Shown: one piece after another, positions 7,802 to 16,943 of the stretch
Position numbering within the stretch: position 1 is the stretch's first letter
Layout of the letters: each line of letters opens with the position of its first letter
Assembly (NCBI RefSeq): GCF_001613305.1
Contig: NZ_BDCC01000009.1
Span: 62,001 to 126,000, forward strand
Direction: 5' to 3'
Source: Nocardia vaccinii NBRC 15922
Lineage (GTDB): Bacteria > Actinomycetota > Actinomycetes > Mycobacteriales > Mycobacteriaceae
DNA length: 64,000 nt
Translations under genes and position numbers: made by a program
The notes under the pieces: generated by a model
The model's input: only the letters and a program-made list of their open reading frames with translations
What the model was told of the DNA's origin: nothing
The model's database searches: none

Positions 7802-9325
7802 GTGGGTATTGGAGATCGTGGGTTGCGTAATGCCGGAAGTGTCGTCGCGACGATGACCGTCGCCGTTCTGGCGGCCGCGATGGCAGCTGGTGTCGCGGTC
7901 GCCGGACCGGCAGACCCCCTGGCGCACTTTCACCGGCAACAACTCGATTGGCATCCGTGCGACGATCCGGCTCTACCGGCGGAGCACGCGGACTGCGCGG
8001 ATGCCGCGGTGCCGCTCGATTACGGCAGGCCGGACGGCCCGAGCATCACGATCGCGATCTCGCGGATCCGGGCGCGCGATACCGCACATCGTCGCGGTGT
8101 GCTGCTGACCAACTCGGGCGGACCGGGAACGCCGGGGATCGATGCGTTCGATCTGGTCGGTGACGTGCTGCGACCCGATGTGCTGAGCCGCTACGACCTG
8201 ATCGGCTTCGACCCGCGTGGAGTCGCCCGATCCGGGCGGCGCCAGCGCTGCGGCTGGCCGGTCGCCACCCCGATCCGCTCGGCGGGCGTCGGATTGCCCG
8301 GATTCGTCGCCGAAACGGGGCTGCAGGCGCAGCTGGCCGCACAGTGTCTGGTGGGCGATCGAGACTGGATGCGGCAACTCAGCACTCGCAACACCGCCCG
8401 CGACATGGACGTGATCCGCGCCGCGCTGCACGAGGACCGGCTCAGCTATTACGGCGTGTCGTACGGCACCTACCTGGGCGCGGTCTACGCCCAGCTGTTC
8501 CCCGGCCGATCCGATCGCATGGTGCTCGACAGCGCCATCGATCCGCGACGCTACTGGCTGGGGTTGCAACAGGATTGGGGTCCGGCGGTGGAAGCGGCCT
8601 TCGACGACTGGGCGGGCTGGGTCGCCGCCCGGGACCGGCAATATCGCCTCGGAGCCGACACGGGCGAGGTGCGTCGCGACGTCGAAGCCCTGATCGACCG
8701 GGCAGCGCGGTCGCCGATCGTGATCGAGGGCTTCGGATTCGACGATCATCTGCTGCCGACCGTGCTGTGGACGATGTTGCGCGACGCGCGATTGAACGCG
8801 GCCCTGGCGGCGTCGGTGCGGGCGCTCGCCGATGCGGCCGCGGGACGCCCGCCGCAGGTGCCGCCGGAGCTGCGCAAGCTGATCGAGGACGACGAGCACG
8901 ACGAGAATTCGGTCATGGTGCAGATCTGGTGCGCGGACGCGCCGATGCCCGCCGATCCCGCCTGGTACTGGAACGCGATCCAGGCGGCCCGGCCGACCCA
9001 GCCGATCTTCGCCGCACTGGCCAACAACATTCAGCCCTGTGCCTTCTGGCCGCCGCCCGCCGAACCGCCCACCGTGGTCGACAACGCCGTGCCCGCACTG
9101 ATCCTGCAGGCCACCGGCGACAACCGGACCCCCTACCCGGGAGCCGTCGCCCTGCATCAGCAGATGTCGGGGTCGCGGTTGATCACGTTGACCGACACCA
9201 GGATTCACATGGTGCTGCGGCCCGGTCTGAGCACCTGCGTCCTGGACACCACCAACGACTACTTCCGCGACGGCGCCTTCCCGGCGGGAGACCGGACCTG
9301 CCGGCCCACCACATTGCTCGAGTAG
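7802..9325 (+). CDS. Secreted alpha/beta hydrolase, tripeptidyl aminopeptidase-like
   Basis: 507-residue exported serine hydrolase of the Streptomyces TAP / mycobacterial SlpD-like family. GTG start with AAGGGG upstream. A Sec signal peptide occupies about residues 1-35 (hydrophobic VVATMTVAVLAAAMAAGVAV, cleavage near AVA-GP). The oxyanion segment LLTNSGGPGTPG and the nucleophile elbow YYGVSYGTYLG carry the catalytic Ser. The C-terminal TAP-like domain includes PALILQATGDNRTPYP and ends near the catalytic His (TDTRIHMVL). The likely role is extracellular peptide or ester hydrolysis. It stands alone. Confidence 0.9.
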   Translation: MGIGDRGLRNAGSVVATMTVAVLAAAMAAGVAVAGPADPLAHFHRQQLDWHPCDDPALPAEHADCADAAVPLDYGRPDGPSITIAISRIRARDTAHRRGVLLTNSGGPGTPGIDAFDLVGDVLRPDVLSRYDLIGFDPRGVARSGRRQRCGWPVATPIRSAGVGLPGFVAETGLQAQLAAQCLVGDRDWMRQLSTRNTARDMDVIRAALHEDRLSYYGVSYGTYLGAVYAQLFPGRSDRMVLDSAIDPRRYWLGLQQDWGPAVEAAFDDWAGWVAARDRQYRLGADTGEVRRDVEALIDRAARSPIVIEGFGFDDHLLPTVLWTMLRDARLNAALAASVRALADAAAGRPPQVPPELRKLIEDDEHDENSVMVQIWCADAPMPADPAWYWNAIQAARPTQPIFAALANNIQPCAFWPPPAEPPTVVDNAVPALILQATGDNRTPYPGAVALHQQMSGSRLITLTDTRIHMVLRPGLSTCVLDTTNDYFRDGAFPAGDRTCRPTTLLE

Positions 9326-9338
9326 GCGCCGGATCGCC

Positions 9339-9884
9339 TCAGCCCAGCAGGCGCGCGCGCAGTGCGGCGTCCTTCTCCAGCACCATCGTTTCCAGGCCGG
9401 CCTGGAATTGCTCCATGCGAGTGCGCAATTCGGGGTCCGCGGCGGCGAGGATGCGCACCGCCAGCAGACCCGCGTTGCGGGCGCCGCCGATGGAGACGGT
9501 CGCGACCGGAACGCCCGCGGGCATCTGCACGATCGACAGGAGTGAATCCATGCCGTCGAGGTATTTGAGCGGGACCGGGACGCCGATGACGGGCAGGGCG
9601 GTGGCCGAGGCGACCATGCCGGGCAGGTGGGCCGCGCCGCCCGCGCCCGCGATGATGACGCGGATACCGCGGGCGGCCGCGTCGCGGGCGTAGTCCAGCA
9701 TGCGCCGGGGGGTGCGGTGCGCCGAGACGACGCCGACCTCGAAGCGAATGCCGAACTCCGCCAACGCCTCCGCCGCGGCCTGCATGGTCGGCCAGTCCGA
9801 GTCGCTGCCCATGATCAGGCCGACCGCCGGGCCCGAACCGCCGGATTCGTTGCCGCCGGCGGAATGTGCCTGCTCAGTGCTCAT
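9339..9884 (-). CDS. purE: N5-carboxyaminoimidazole ribonucleotide mutase PurE
   Basis: 181-residue class I PurE of de novo purine synthesis, converting N5-CAIR to CAIR. Signatures present are [10 protein letters not shown] at the N-terminus, [11 protein letters not shown] with the active-site His, [11 protein letters not shown], and GVPV.....[21 protein letters not shown]. An N-terminal extension of about 20 residues is poorly conserved. The start overlaps the purK stop by 11 bases, so the two are translationally coupled. Confidence 0.97.
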   Translation of the reverse strand: MSTEQAHSAGGNESGGSGPAVGLIMGSDSDWPTMQAAAEALAEFGIRFEVGVVSAHRTPRRMLDYARDAAARGIRVIIAGAGGAAHLPGMVASATALPVIGVPVPLKYLDGMDSLLSIVQMPAGVPVATVSIGGARNAGLLAVRILAAADPELRTRMEQFQAGLETMVLEKDAALRARLLG

Positions 9885-11052
9885 CGTGCGGATCCCATCC
9901 GTCGGTCCATACCGCATGCGACATCCAGTGCGCCGCACGCTCCGCCTTCTCCCGAACCACCGCGACGTCGTCGCCGAGAATATTGATGTGCCCGATTTTG
10001 CGCTTCGGGCGTTCGCCCTTGCCGTACAGGTGAACTCGCGCCTCGGGCAGACGGGCGAACAGGTGGTGCAGCCGCTCGTCCATCGACATCTCCGGCGCTT
10101 GCGGCGCACCCAGGATGTTCGCCATGACCGTCACGGGCGCGAGCGGGGTGGTGTCACCGAGCGGATAGTCCAGTACCGCCCGCAGATGCTGTTCGAACTG
10201 ACCGGTGACCGCGCCGTCCATCCCCCAGTGCCCGGAATTGTGCGGACGCATCGCCAGCTCGTTCACCAGCAGCGCGCCGTCCTGGGTCTCGAACAGCTCC
10301 ACCGCCATCACACCGGTGACGCCCAATTCGGTGGCCAGCCGCAGGGCCAGCGACTGTGCCTGCGAAGCCGACCCTTCGGACAGCTCCTGCGCGGGCGCGA
10401 TCACCACCGCGCACTGCCCGTCCCGCTGCACCGTCTCCACCACCGGCCACACCGCGGCCTGACCGAACGGCGAACGCGCGACCATCGCCGACAGCTCGCG
10501 GCGCAAGGTGACCTTCTGCTCGGCCAGCAGCGGCACGCCCTGGTCCAGCTGCTCCCCCGCGACGGCGGCGGCCTGCTCGGCGTCGTCGACCATCCACACC
10601 CCGCGGCCGTCGTACCCGCCGCGCACCGCCTTGAGCACCACCGGCCAGCCATGCTCCGCACCGAAGCCGACCGCGTCCGCGACCGATTCCACGGCGGTGA
10701 ACGCCGGAACGGGCGCACCGAATTCGGCGAGCCGGCGCCGCATCGCCAGCTTGTCCTGGGCGAAGATCAGCGCCCGCGGCGGCGGCTGGACGTTCACACC
10801 CTCGGCGACCAGCGCCTCGAGATGCGCGGTCGGCACGTGTTCGTGGTCGAAGGTCAACGCGTGCGAGCCGACCGCGGCCTTGCGCAGCGCCGCCAGATCC
10901 GTATGCGAGCCCAGCACGACCTCGGGTGTCACCTGAGCGGCGGGATCATCGGGGCGCTCGGCCAGCACGCGCAGGCGCTGCCCCAGCGCCACGGCGGCCT
11001 GATGCGTCATGCGGGCAAGCTGGCCGCCACCGATCATCGTCACGGTCGGCAT
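9874..11052 (-). CDS. purK: N5-carboxyaminoimidazole ribonucleotide synthase PurK
   Basis: ATP-grasp enzyme of about 392 residues that carboxylates AIR to N5-CAIR, the substrate of PurE. It opens with [20 protein letters not shown], has FDHEHVP in the N-terminal domain, GGYDGRGVW in the ATP-grasp domain and [13 protein letters not shown] near the C-terminus. I prefer the ATG at 11052: the family block starts three residues later and GACAAT lies six bases upstream, suggesting a leaderless mRNA. An in-frame ATG at 11100 would add 16 residues. It is divergent from gtrA. Confidence 0.95.
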   Translation of the reverse strand: MPTVTMIGGGQLARMTHQAAVALGQRLRVLAERPDDPAAQVTPEVVLGSHTDLAALRKAAVGSHALTFDHEHVPTAHLEALVAEGVNVQPPPRALIFAQDKLAMRRRLAEFGAPVPAFTAVESVADAVGFGAEHGWPVVLKAVRGGYDGRGVWMVDDAEQAAAVAGEQLDQGVPLLAEQKVTLRRELSAMVARSPFGQAAVWPVVETVQRDGQCAVVIAPAQELSEGSASQAQSLALRLATELGVTGVMAVELFETQDGALLVNELAMRPHNSGHWGMDGAVTGQFEQHLRAVLDYPLGDTTPLAPVTVMANILGAPQAPEMSMDERLHHLFARLPEARVHLYGKGERPKRKIGHINILGDDVAVVREKAERAAHWMSHAVWTDGWDPHDEH

Positions 11053-11164
11053 GCCCGAATTGTCGAAAGAACGGGACGTCACGAGCCACAATGTTGTCAT
11101 GCGCCGCTACCGGCGAATGCGTGCGGGTTGGTTGCCCGAACTGGAACGGACGTAGACTCATCCC

Positions 11165-11734
11165 GTGTCAATCGTCGACAATGTGGTCAGTGTCCTGCCC
11201 AAAACGGTGCGGGACCTCGCAATCCGTCATCACGAACTGATCAAGTTCGCCATTGTCGGAGCGACCACTTTCGTCATCGACAGCGGCATTTTCTATGCCT
11301 TGAAGCTGACGGTGCTTTCGCCCAAACCGGTCACCGCCAAGATCATCTCCGGTGTGATCGCGGTCATCGCGTCCTACATCCTGAATCGGGAATGGTCGTT
11401 CAAAGGCCGCGGCGGACGCGAGCGTCATCACGAGGCGCTGCTGTTCTTCGTGGTCAGCGGCATCGGTGTGCTGCTGAGCAATATTCCGCTGTGGATCTCG
11501 AGCTATGTGTTCGAACTGCGCGTACCGCACGTGAGCCTCACCACCGAGAACATCGCCGATTTCTGCAGCGCCTTCATCATCGGCAACCTGCTGCAGATGG
11601 CTTTCCGGTACTGGACCATGAAGCGCTGGGTGTTCCCCGACGAGATCGACGCCCTCGTCGACGAATTCGAGGAACTCTACGAGGAAGAACGCCACACGGA
11701 AAATCCGCCGCCGAGCACACCGGTAACCGGGTAA
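11165..11734 (+). CDS. GtrA-family membrane protein
   Basis: 189-residue integral membrane protein with four predicted helices between about residues 18 and 150. The GtrA signature LIKFAIVGATTFVIDSGIF is near the N-terminus and the C-terminus is acidic and cytoplasmic. GtrA proteins are linked to translocation of lipid-linked sugars for cell-surface polysaccharides. GTG start. It is convergent with the histidine kinase, with one base between the stop codons. The purEK-gtrA pairing is conserved in this order of bacteria. Confidence 0.9.
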   Translation: MSIVDNVVSVLPKTVRDLAIRHHELIKFAIVGATTFVIDSGIFYALKLTVLSPKPVTAKIISGVIAVIASYILNREWSFKGRGGRERHHEALLFFVVSGIGVLLSNIPLWISSYVFELRVPHVSLTTENIADFCSAFIIGNLLQMAFRYWTMKRWVFPDEIDALVDEFEELYEEERHTENPPPSTPVTG

Positions 11735-11735
11735 C

Positions 11736-13046
11736 TCAGCGCGGTTCCCCTGAAACGCCGACGGCTGTGCGCGTGCGAGTCGGTTTGCCCAGGAAGACCG
11801 CGAACAACGCCGGACGTCGCCGCTGCAGTTCCAGACGGCCTCCGTCGGCCTCGATCAGCGCCCGCGCCAGCGCGAGCCCGACACCGGTCGACCCGGCGCC
11901 GGAGAAACCACGATCGAAAATGTGCGGGGCCAATTCGTCGCTGACGCCGTCACCCTCGTCGGCCACCTCCACCGCGATCAGCGGCTCCCGATCCGGACCG
12001 CCGTAGACCGTGCGCACCGAGACCGTGCAATCGCCGGCGCCGTGCATCAGGGCGTTGTCGATCAGCACCGCGAGCGCCTCGCGCAGTCGTGAACCGGTCA
12101 CCGGCGCGCGCAGCGTGGGATCGCCCGACAGGATCAACCGGCGACCGGCGTCGGCGAACGGATGCCGCCATTCGGCCACCACCCCGCGCAGCTCCTCCAC
12201 CACCGGCACCGGATCGCGATCGGCCGCGTTCTCGTCGCGGGAGGCGCGCACCAGCTCATCGATGGCGGCGGTGAGCCGGTCGACCTGGGCCATCGCCTCC
12301 TCCGCCTCGTGCACCACCGCTGGATCGGCGTGCGCGGACAACTCGTCCAGGCGCAGTCGCACCGCGGTCAGGCGGCTGCGCAGCTGATGGGATACGTCCG
12401 CCACCAGGGTGTGTTCGCGCTGCAGCCGGCCGGCGATCTCGACCGCGGCCGAATCGAGCACATCGGAGACCCGATCGAGCTCGGTGATCCCGTGCCGCCG
12501 GACTTCCAACCGGAAATCGCCCATCGCCAGGCGCGCGGCCCGGCCCGCGACATCGCGCAGCGGGTCGGCCACCCGGCGCGCGGTCACCACCGCCACCGCG
12601 ACGCCCGCCGCCAGCGAAGCCAGCGCGACCAGGCCCACGGCACCGACGGCCTGCCACTGCATCGCGTGCATCCGGTCCGCGGGCACCTCGAGACGCAGCG
12701 AGCCCGATGTGCCCATCGACAGCGACTGTGCCACCGGGTCCTGCACATTCGGCACGCCCGCGGTGACGCTCAGCGCGGCGTCCTCCGGGGTCGGGTAGAT
12801 GATGGTCAGCTTGCCGCCCTGCGGAATGAGCGCCTGCACCAGATGCAGATCGAGGGTGCCGTGCACGAGCCCGTCCGCCTGCTCCTGACCGCGCACCTCC
12901 TGCGCCATCCGATCCAGCCGGGCCATCAGATCGTTGCGGTTGATATCGGCCACCCACTGCCAGGCGGTGAAGGCCAGCGGGATACCCAGCACCACGGTGG
13001 TGAGCAGCAGCGCGGCCAGCATGGACCGCAGGATTCTGCGCCGCAT
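11736..13046 (-). CDS. Two-component sensor histidine kinase
   Basis: 436-residue membrane kinase. TM1 is at about residues 9-29, an extracytoplasmic sensor at 30-130, TM2 at about 133-155, then HAMP to about 210. The HisKA box has phospho-accepting His220 in VADVSHQLRSRL. The ATPase domain shows the N box (LIDNALMHG, Asn331), the G1 box (DEGDG, 363-367) and the G2 box (GSTGVGLALAR). It lies six bases after its response regulator, so they are one operon. The signal is unknown. Confidence 0.94.
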   Translation of the reverse strand: MRRRILRSMLAALLLTTVVLGIPLAFTAWQWVADINRNDLMARLDRMAQEVRGQEQADGLVHGTLDLHLVQALIPQGGKLTIIYPTPEDAALSVTAGVPNVQDPVAQSLSMGTSGSLRLEVPADRMHAMQWQAVGAVGLVALASLAAGVAVAVVTARRVADPLRDVAGRAARLAMGDFRLEVRRHGITELDRVSDVLDSAAVEIAGRLQREHTLVADVSHQLRSRLTAVRLRLDELSAHADPAVVHEAEEAMAQVDRLTAAIDELVRASRDENAADRDPVPVVEELRGVVAEWRHPFADAGRRLILSGDPTLRAPVTGSRLREALAVLIDNALMHGAGDCTVSVRTVYGGPDREPLIAVEVADEGDGVSDELAPHIFDRGFSGAGSTGVGLALARALIEADGGRLELQRRRPALFAVFLGKPTRTRTAVGVSGEPR

Positions 13047-13052
13047 CCGCGA

Positions 13053-13730
13053 TCAGTCGGTGTTGAACCGGAAGCCGACGCCCCGGACGGTGACGATGCG
13101 CCGCTCGGCCACCGGGCCCTCGTCGCCGATCTTGCGACGCAGCCAGGACATGTGCATATCGAGCGTCTTCGAGCCGCGCAGATCCGCATCGCCCCACACC
13201 TCGCGCAGGATCGCCTCGCGCGGCACCACCTGACCGGCCCGGTCGATGAGCACCTTGAGCAGCTCGTACTCCTTGTTGGCCAGATTCACCTCATGGCCGT
13301 TGACCATGACCCGCCGGGCCTGCGGTTCGAGCCGGATGCCGCCGATCTCCACGGCCTCGTCACCGATTCCGCTGCGCCGCAACAACGCTCGCACCCGGGC
13401 CAGCAGTTCGGCGAGGCGGAACGGTTTGCCGACGTAATCGTCGGCGCCGGCGTCGAGGCCGACCACGAAGTCGACCTCGTCGGTGCGGGCGGTGAGCATG
13501 AGCACCGCGAGATCGGCGCCGCTGGCGCGGACCTGGCGGCAAACCTCGAGCCCATCCATACCGGGCAAGCCCAGATCGAGAATCAGCAGATCGTGCTCAC
13601 CGTGCAGGGCACGCTCGAGTACGGCCGGTCCGAAACTTTCCACGGTTACCGAATAACCCTCGCGTCCCAGCGCCCGTGACAGCGGGGCGGCGATGGCCTC
13701 GTCATCTTCGGCCAGCAATACGGCGGTCAC
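13053..13730 (-). CDS. OmpR-family response regulator
   Basis: 225-residue DNA-binding regulator. The receiver domain (1-118) has the acidic pair Asp9/Asp10, phospho-acceptor Asp52 in LDLGLPG, Thr80 and Lys102. The winged-helix domain (about 130-224) has NLANKEYELLKVLIDRAG and SWLRRKIG. The first gene of a two-gene operon with the histidine kinase, it is placed between gtrA and the PH-domain gene. Confidence 0.95.
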   Translation of the reverse strand: MTAVLLAEDDEAIAAPLSRALGREGYSVTVESFGPAVLERALHGEHDLLILDLGLPGMDGLEVCRQVRASGADLAVLMLTARTDEVDFVVGLDAGADDYVGKPFRLAELLARVRALLRRSGIGDEAVEIGGIRLEPQARRVMVNGHEVNLANKEYELLKVLIDRAGQVVPREAILREVWGDADLRGSKTLDMHMSWLRRKIGDEGPVAERRIVTVRGVGFRFNTD

Positions 13731-13771
13731 GTGACCAGACTACGTTCCCGACCCCACGGCCGACTCATCGA

Positions 13772-14329
13772 TCAGCGGTAATCCCGTTGCCCACGCTCGT
13801 GGTCCGCTTCGGACTGCCGGTCGAGCCGCGGATCACGGGAGCTGTCGAAGACCTCGTGGTACAACAGCGCGTGTACCTGTTCCACCTCGGGAATGTCGTG
13901 GTACTCCAAGGGATCGCCAGACGCGGCGTCGATGATCAACGTCCCGGTCCCGAGCAGTCGCTCGAAAAGCCTGTGCCGGAACTGGACACTGGCGATGCGG
14001 TTCATCGGGATGTCGATCCCGGTGTGTGTCAGAACCCCGTCACGCACCAGCACTCGCCGGTCGGTGATGATGAAATGTGTTGAGGCCCAACGGATTACCG
14101 GACCCACAGCACGCCACAGCACGAGTATCGCCCAGACCGCGGCGATGCCGATCAGCACCGCCGTGCGCGCGGCGTCACCGACGTGCCGCCAGGTCAACCC
14201 GCCCGCGAATCCGGCCAGCGCGGTGGCCAGGATGAATGTGACCGCGGGCCAGAACAACATCTTCCAGTGCGGATGATGATGCAGCAGCAAGCGCTCGTCC
14301 GGCGCCAGCAGCCCCTCCGGATAACCCAT
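13772..14329 (-). CDS. PH-domain (bPH2) membrane protein
   Basis: 185-residue protein with two N-terminal transmembrane helices (about 26-45 and 55-75) and a bacterial PH domain (about 85-150: HFIITDRRVLVRDGVL, IDIPMNRIASVQFR, GTGTLIIDAASGDP). The tail is charged. From memory, the neighbour relation to birA matches the mycobacterial Rv3278c-Rv3279c pair. The function is unknown; the family is envelope-associated. Confidence 0.85.
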   Translation of the reverse strand: MGYPEGLLAPDERLLLHHHPHWKMLFWPAVTFILATALAGFAGGLTWRHVGDAARTAVLIGIAAVWAILVLWRAVGPVIRWASTHFIITDRRVLVRDGVLTHTGIDIPMNRIASVQFRHRLFERLLGTGTLIIDAASGDPLEYHDIPEVEQVHALLYHEVFDSSRDPRLDRQSEADHERGQRDYR

Positions 14330-14420
14330 GTCCGAACCCTACCGCGCGATCGGGTGAGGGCGACGGTCAGCTAACCCACAGCAGGCGGTAGCCGCGCGCA
14401 GGTGGCGAGCAGCTCGCGGC

Positions 14421-15224
14421 TCAGGATTCGACGGGGCGCAGGTGCGTGACATCACCCGCCGAGACGGCCCGGTCACCGATGAGCAGCCGACCGATCGCGT
14501 CGACGCCGGTCGCGATGCCGAGAAGTACTTCGCCGCCGGGCAGTTCGGCCCGGACCTGGGCGCCGAGGGTGATGCACCGCTCGCGATACCGCTGTGCCAA
14601 TTCCTCGACGTCCCAGTGCGCATCGCGCCAACGGGTGAACTGCGCGGCGAAGTTGCGCAGGATCGACAGCGCCAGGGCGGTGCGATCCACCTCGGACGCC
14701 CCGGCCAGAAACAGCGAAGTGGCATGGGGTACGGGTAATTCGTCCTGTGTCAGAGCGACATTCAGCCCGACGCCGATCACCACCGCGGGCGCGTCACCGG
14801 GCGAGGCGACCTCGGCCAGGATGCCCGACACCTTGCGGCCGTCGATCAGAACATCGTTGGGCCACTTGAGATTCGCGTTCAGCCCGGTCGTCTGGCGCAC
14901 CGCGTCCACGACCGCCACGCCGGTCAGCAGCGGCAGCCAGCCCAGTGCGGCCGGGGCGATACCGGCCGGACGCACCAGCATCGACAGCGCCAGCTGCGCA
15001 CGCGGCGGGCTCGACCACGACCGGTCGTGCCGTCCACGGCCGCGCTCCTGCGTTTCGGCGAGCAGTACGGCCCCGTCCGCAGCCGGATCGCTCGCCCGCG
15101 CGATCAGATCGGCATTGGTGGATCCGGTCGACTCCACCACATCGATCCGCGAGAAGAACGACAGATCCGGTGATTCGGCGATGCTTCGCTGCAGCTCAGC
15201 GATGTCCAAGGGGGGCCTGTGCAC
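14421..15224 (-). CDS. birA: Biotin-[acetyl-CoA-carboxylase] ligase BirA
   Basis: Roughly 267-residue biotin protein ligase that activates biotin and attaches it to the BCCP domain, here the C-terminus of AccA3. It shows VVESTGSTNADL, ETQERGRGRHDRSW (the biotinyl-AMP loop), LKWPNDVLIDGRKVSGIL and GVGLNVAL. There is no N-terminal HTH, so it is a monofunctional enzyme. I place the start at GTG 15224 because an upstream in-frame ATG (15305) would lie inside a perfect 15-bp terminator hairpin. It is encoded 3.6 kb from its probable substrate. Confidence 0.93.
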   Translation of the reverse strand: MHRPPLDIAELQRSIAESPDLSFFSRIDVVESTGSTNADLIARASDPAADGAVLLAETQERGRGRHDRSWSSPPRAQLALSMLVRPAGIAPAALGWLPLLTGVAVVDAVRQTTGLNANLKWPNDVLIDGRKVSGILAEVASPGDAPAVVIGVGLNVALTQDELPVPHATSLFLAGASEVDRTALALSILRNFAAQFTRWRDAHWDVEELAQRYRERCITLGAQVRAELPGGEVLLGIATGVDAIGRLLIGDRAVSAGDVTHLRPVES

Positions 15225-15272
15225 GCCTGGAAGGCTACACCGGCCCCGCCGGACAACGTGTCCGGACGTGAC

Positions 15273-15306
15273 GATGGCGCCGCACCCGTCCGGGTGCGGC
15301 GCCATC
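15273..15306. terminator. Perfect 15-bp hairpin
   Basis: GATGGCGCCGCACCC (15273-15287) pairs perfectly with 15292-15306 around the loop GTCC. It lies 13 bases beyond the small gene at 15320-15526 and upstream of birA, so it probably terminates the small transcript. Confidence 0.8.
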
Positions 15307-15319
15307 GCCTGTCATCGAT

Positions 15320-15526
15320 TCAGCCTGCGAGGCAGTACGCGTCGATGGCGGCTGCCTCGGTGGGCATGCCGTCCTCTCGGTGATCGCCGGAACGCTCGTC
15401 CCGCTGCTCTTGCGCGCGGACCCACGGCTCCGGGTCCACGACCGTCGGCCGCGGCTCCCGCCGGCACCGGCCGCTCCATCCCGCAGCCACGGCCCGCTCC
15501 GTGACTGTCCTACTCCACTCCCACAT
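15320..15526 (-). CDS. Small hypothetical protein (68 aa)
   Basis: Short frame starting MWEWSRTVTERAVAAGW, rich in Arg, Glu and Trp, and ending DAYCLAG. I do not recognise a family and see no signal peptide or membrane helix. It is supported by a strong Shine-Dalgarno (GGGGAGG nine bases before the ATG) and by the perfect hairpin just past its stop. It is best treated as a probable small gene of unknown function. Confidence 0.5.
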   Translation of the reverse strand: MWEWSRTVTERAVAAGWSGRCRREPRPTVVDPEPWVRAQEQRDERSGDHREDGMPTEAAAIDAYCLAG

Positions 15527-16003
15527 ACCGCGCGCCTCCCCTTGCTCGGATTCAGGACCTCTACCGTAACGCCGATGATCAGGACAAGACAGTGAATTTC
15601 CGGGCACTCCGGACACAGTGGGTACCGGACGCAATCCGCCGCTTCCGTAATTCGCTGTCCGGCAACGTGTGCCGAATCGTTCCCGAGCTACTCGGATCTC
15701 GGGTCTTCGGGATGCGCTGCGGGACAACACCGATGACCTGATCGCCGATTCCTCGGACGGCCCACGTCGCGGGCCGCAGGGCGCGGTGAACTCGAAACCG
15801 CACGCCGACAGAAACTTCGGCCGCTCTCCCGGGAGCTGTGCTGTCGCACCGCGTCAGGCATCCGCGCCGGATCGTATGCGAGCGAGCCGTGGTCGCACCG
15901 AGGCCGTCCGGCGAGGATTCGAACGGGCACGGGAACTTCATGTTGCGCTGGGCATTTCGGCCGAACCCATGCCGTGATCAGGGCACGCGATGCCGGGGAG
16001 GGC
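15527..16003. other. Non-coding or unassigned stretch
   Basis: 477 bp between a small gene and a truncated GNAT-like gene. Open frames here are short, lack ribosome binding sites and match no family I know. I see no RNA gene or strong repeat. Confidence 0.4.
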
Positions 16004-16342
16004 TCACGCGGGTCGCAGGCCCAGCGCGCCGGAGACGAAACGGCGGACCGCGGTCTCGCCGGTTTCCAGTGCGGCGGAGTAACCTTCGCGAGCCCAGCCC
16101 GAAAGCGAGGCCGTACCATCGGAATTCGGAGTCACCACGATCTCGGCGACGAGTTCGGCGGTGGTGGGTTCACAGACGGCCCACGAATATCCGGTCTCCT
16201 CGGCCCATTCGCGGTTGCGGTGGGCGACGTGGTCCGGATCGGTGATGCCGCCGTCGGCCAGAGCCGGGCGGTCGTCGATGCGATCGTCCGCGCGCAGGGC
16301 GCGCAGGTACCAGGCGCCCGCATTGATCTCGACGGGTTCCAT
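16004..16342 (-). CDS. Short GNAT-like protein, C-terminally truncated
   Basis: 112 residues resembling the N-terminal half of RimJ/RimL-type acetyltransferases: YLRALRADDRID, then YSWAVCEPTTAELVAEIVV, then LSGWAREGYSAALETGETAVRRFVSGALGL. In full-length relatives this is followed by the strand and helix that complete acetyl-CoA binding; here the frame stops, and no continuation is visible in the other frames downstream. It follows the DUF1707 gene with no gap (stop and start adjacent), so it is co-transcribed. It may be a decayed or non-catalytic acetyltransferase. Confidence 0.65.
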   Translation of the reverse strand: MEPVEINAGAWYLRALRADDRIDDRPALADGGITDPDHVAHRNREWAEETGYSWAVCEPTTAELVAEIVVTPNSDGTASLSGWAREGYSAALETGETAVRRFVSGALGLRPA

Positions 16343-16774
16343 CTACCGGCCCCGTCGCCGGTCGCGGCGTTCCCGGCGCTCATCGCGCCGCAGCCGGCCC
16401 TGATCCCGCCGCCCCGAGGGTCCCACCAGAATGGCGGCCACGGGGATCAGCAGGAACCACAGCCAGGTGTGGAAGGCGAAGAACAGCACCAGCGCCGCGA
16501 TGACGGTGATCCCCATCACCGCACCGCGCACCTCCGCCCGGCGGCCGGGCTGCTGCTGGGGTCGTGCGGCGGGCTGTCGCGGCTGTGCGGCCGGATCGGG
16601 CAGATCGGCGAAGACCCGGACCAGATCGCCCCGGGTGACCGCCGCCGCGACCACCGCACTGCGCTCGTCGAATTCGGCGACCGAGAGTCGCCCGGCGGCG
16701 AAATGGTCGGAGAGCTGCCGCATGGCGGTCTCACGTTCCGCGGTACCGATGCGGATGTCGGGTGAATCGGCCAT
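16343..16774 (-). CDS. DUF1707 (SHOCT-like) membrane protein
   Basis: 143 residues. The DUF1707 domain is at about 5-58 (IRIGTAERETAMRQLSDHFAAGRLSVAEFDER), as found at the N-terminus of many actinobacterial membrane proteins. A Pro/Gln-rich linker and a hydrophobic hairpin follow (about 88-122, GITVIAALVLFFAFHTWLWF). The tail is Arg-rich (RRDERRERRDRRRGR). It directly abuts the truncated GNAT gene and is divergent from a Ser/Thr kinase. Its function is unknown. Confidence 0.82.
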   Translation of the reverse strand: MADSPDIRIGTAERETAMRQLSDHFAAGRLSVAEFDERSAVVAAAVTRGDLVRVFADLPDPAAQPRQPAARPQQQPGRRAEVRGAVMGITVIAALVLFFAFHTWLWFLLIPVAAILVGPSGRRDQGRLRRDERRERRDRRRGR

Positions 16775-16943
16775 AGCACGAGATTAACCCCCGGCCGGCG
16801 CGGCCGTGTCACGAGCACGGAGCCGGGCGCGGAATCACATTGGCTCCGGCGCGTACGCCGGTTTAGGGTCGGACCATGTACCGGGATCGCCGCAGCTGTA
16901 GGGGACCAGCCGTCGTGGCGCACAGGGCCCGGCCCGCGCGGGG

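Noticed and set aside
9700..12006. 768-codon plus-strand frame over purE, purK and gtrA
   Set aside because: Runs antisense to two conserved purine genes and out of frame with gtrA; Arg/His-rich, no family similarity.
12162..13679. Plus-strand frame antisense to the two-component genes
   Set aside because: Low-complexity His/Arg/Gln translation; the minus strand has complete kinase and regulator motifs.
15669..15977. Possible 102-residue plus-strand gene
   Set aside because: No ribosome binding site, Arg-rich random composition, no recognisable motif.
16845..16861. GC palindrome CCGGCG-CGTA-CGCCGG near the kinase promoter
   Set aside because: Short all-GC arms are expected by chance at this base composition; noted but not strong enough to call an operator.
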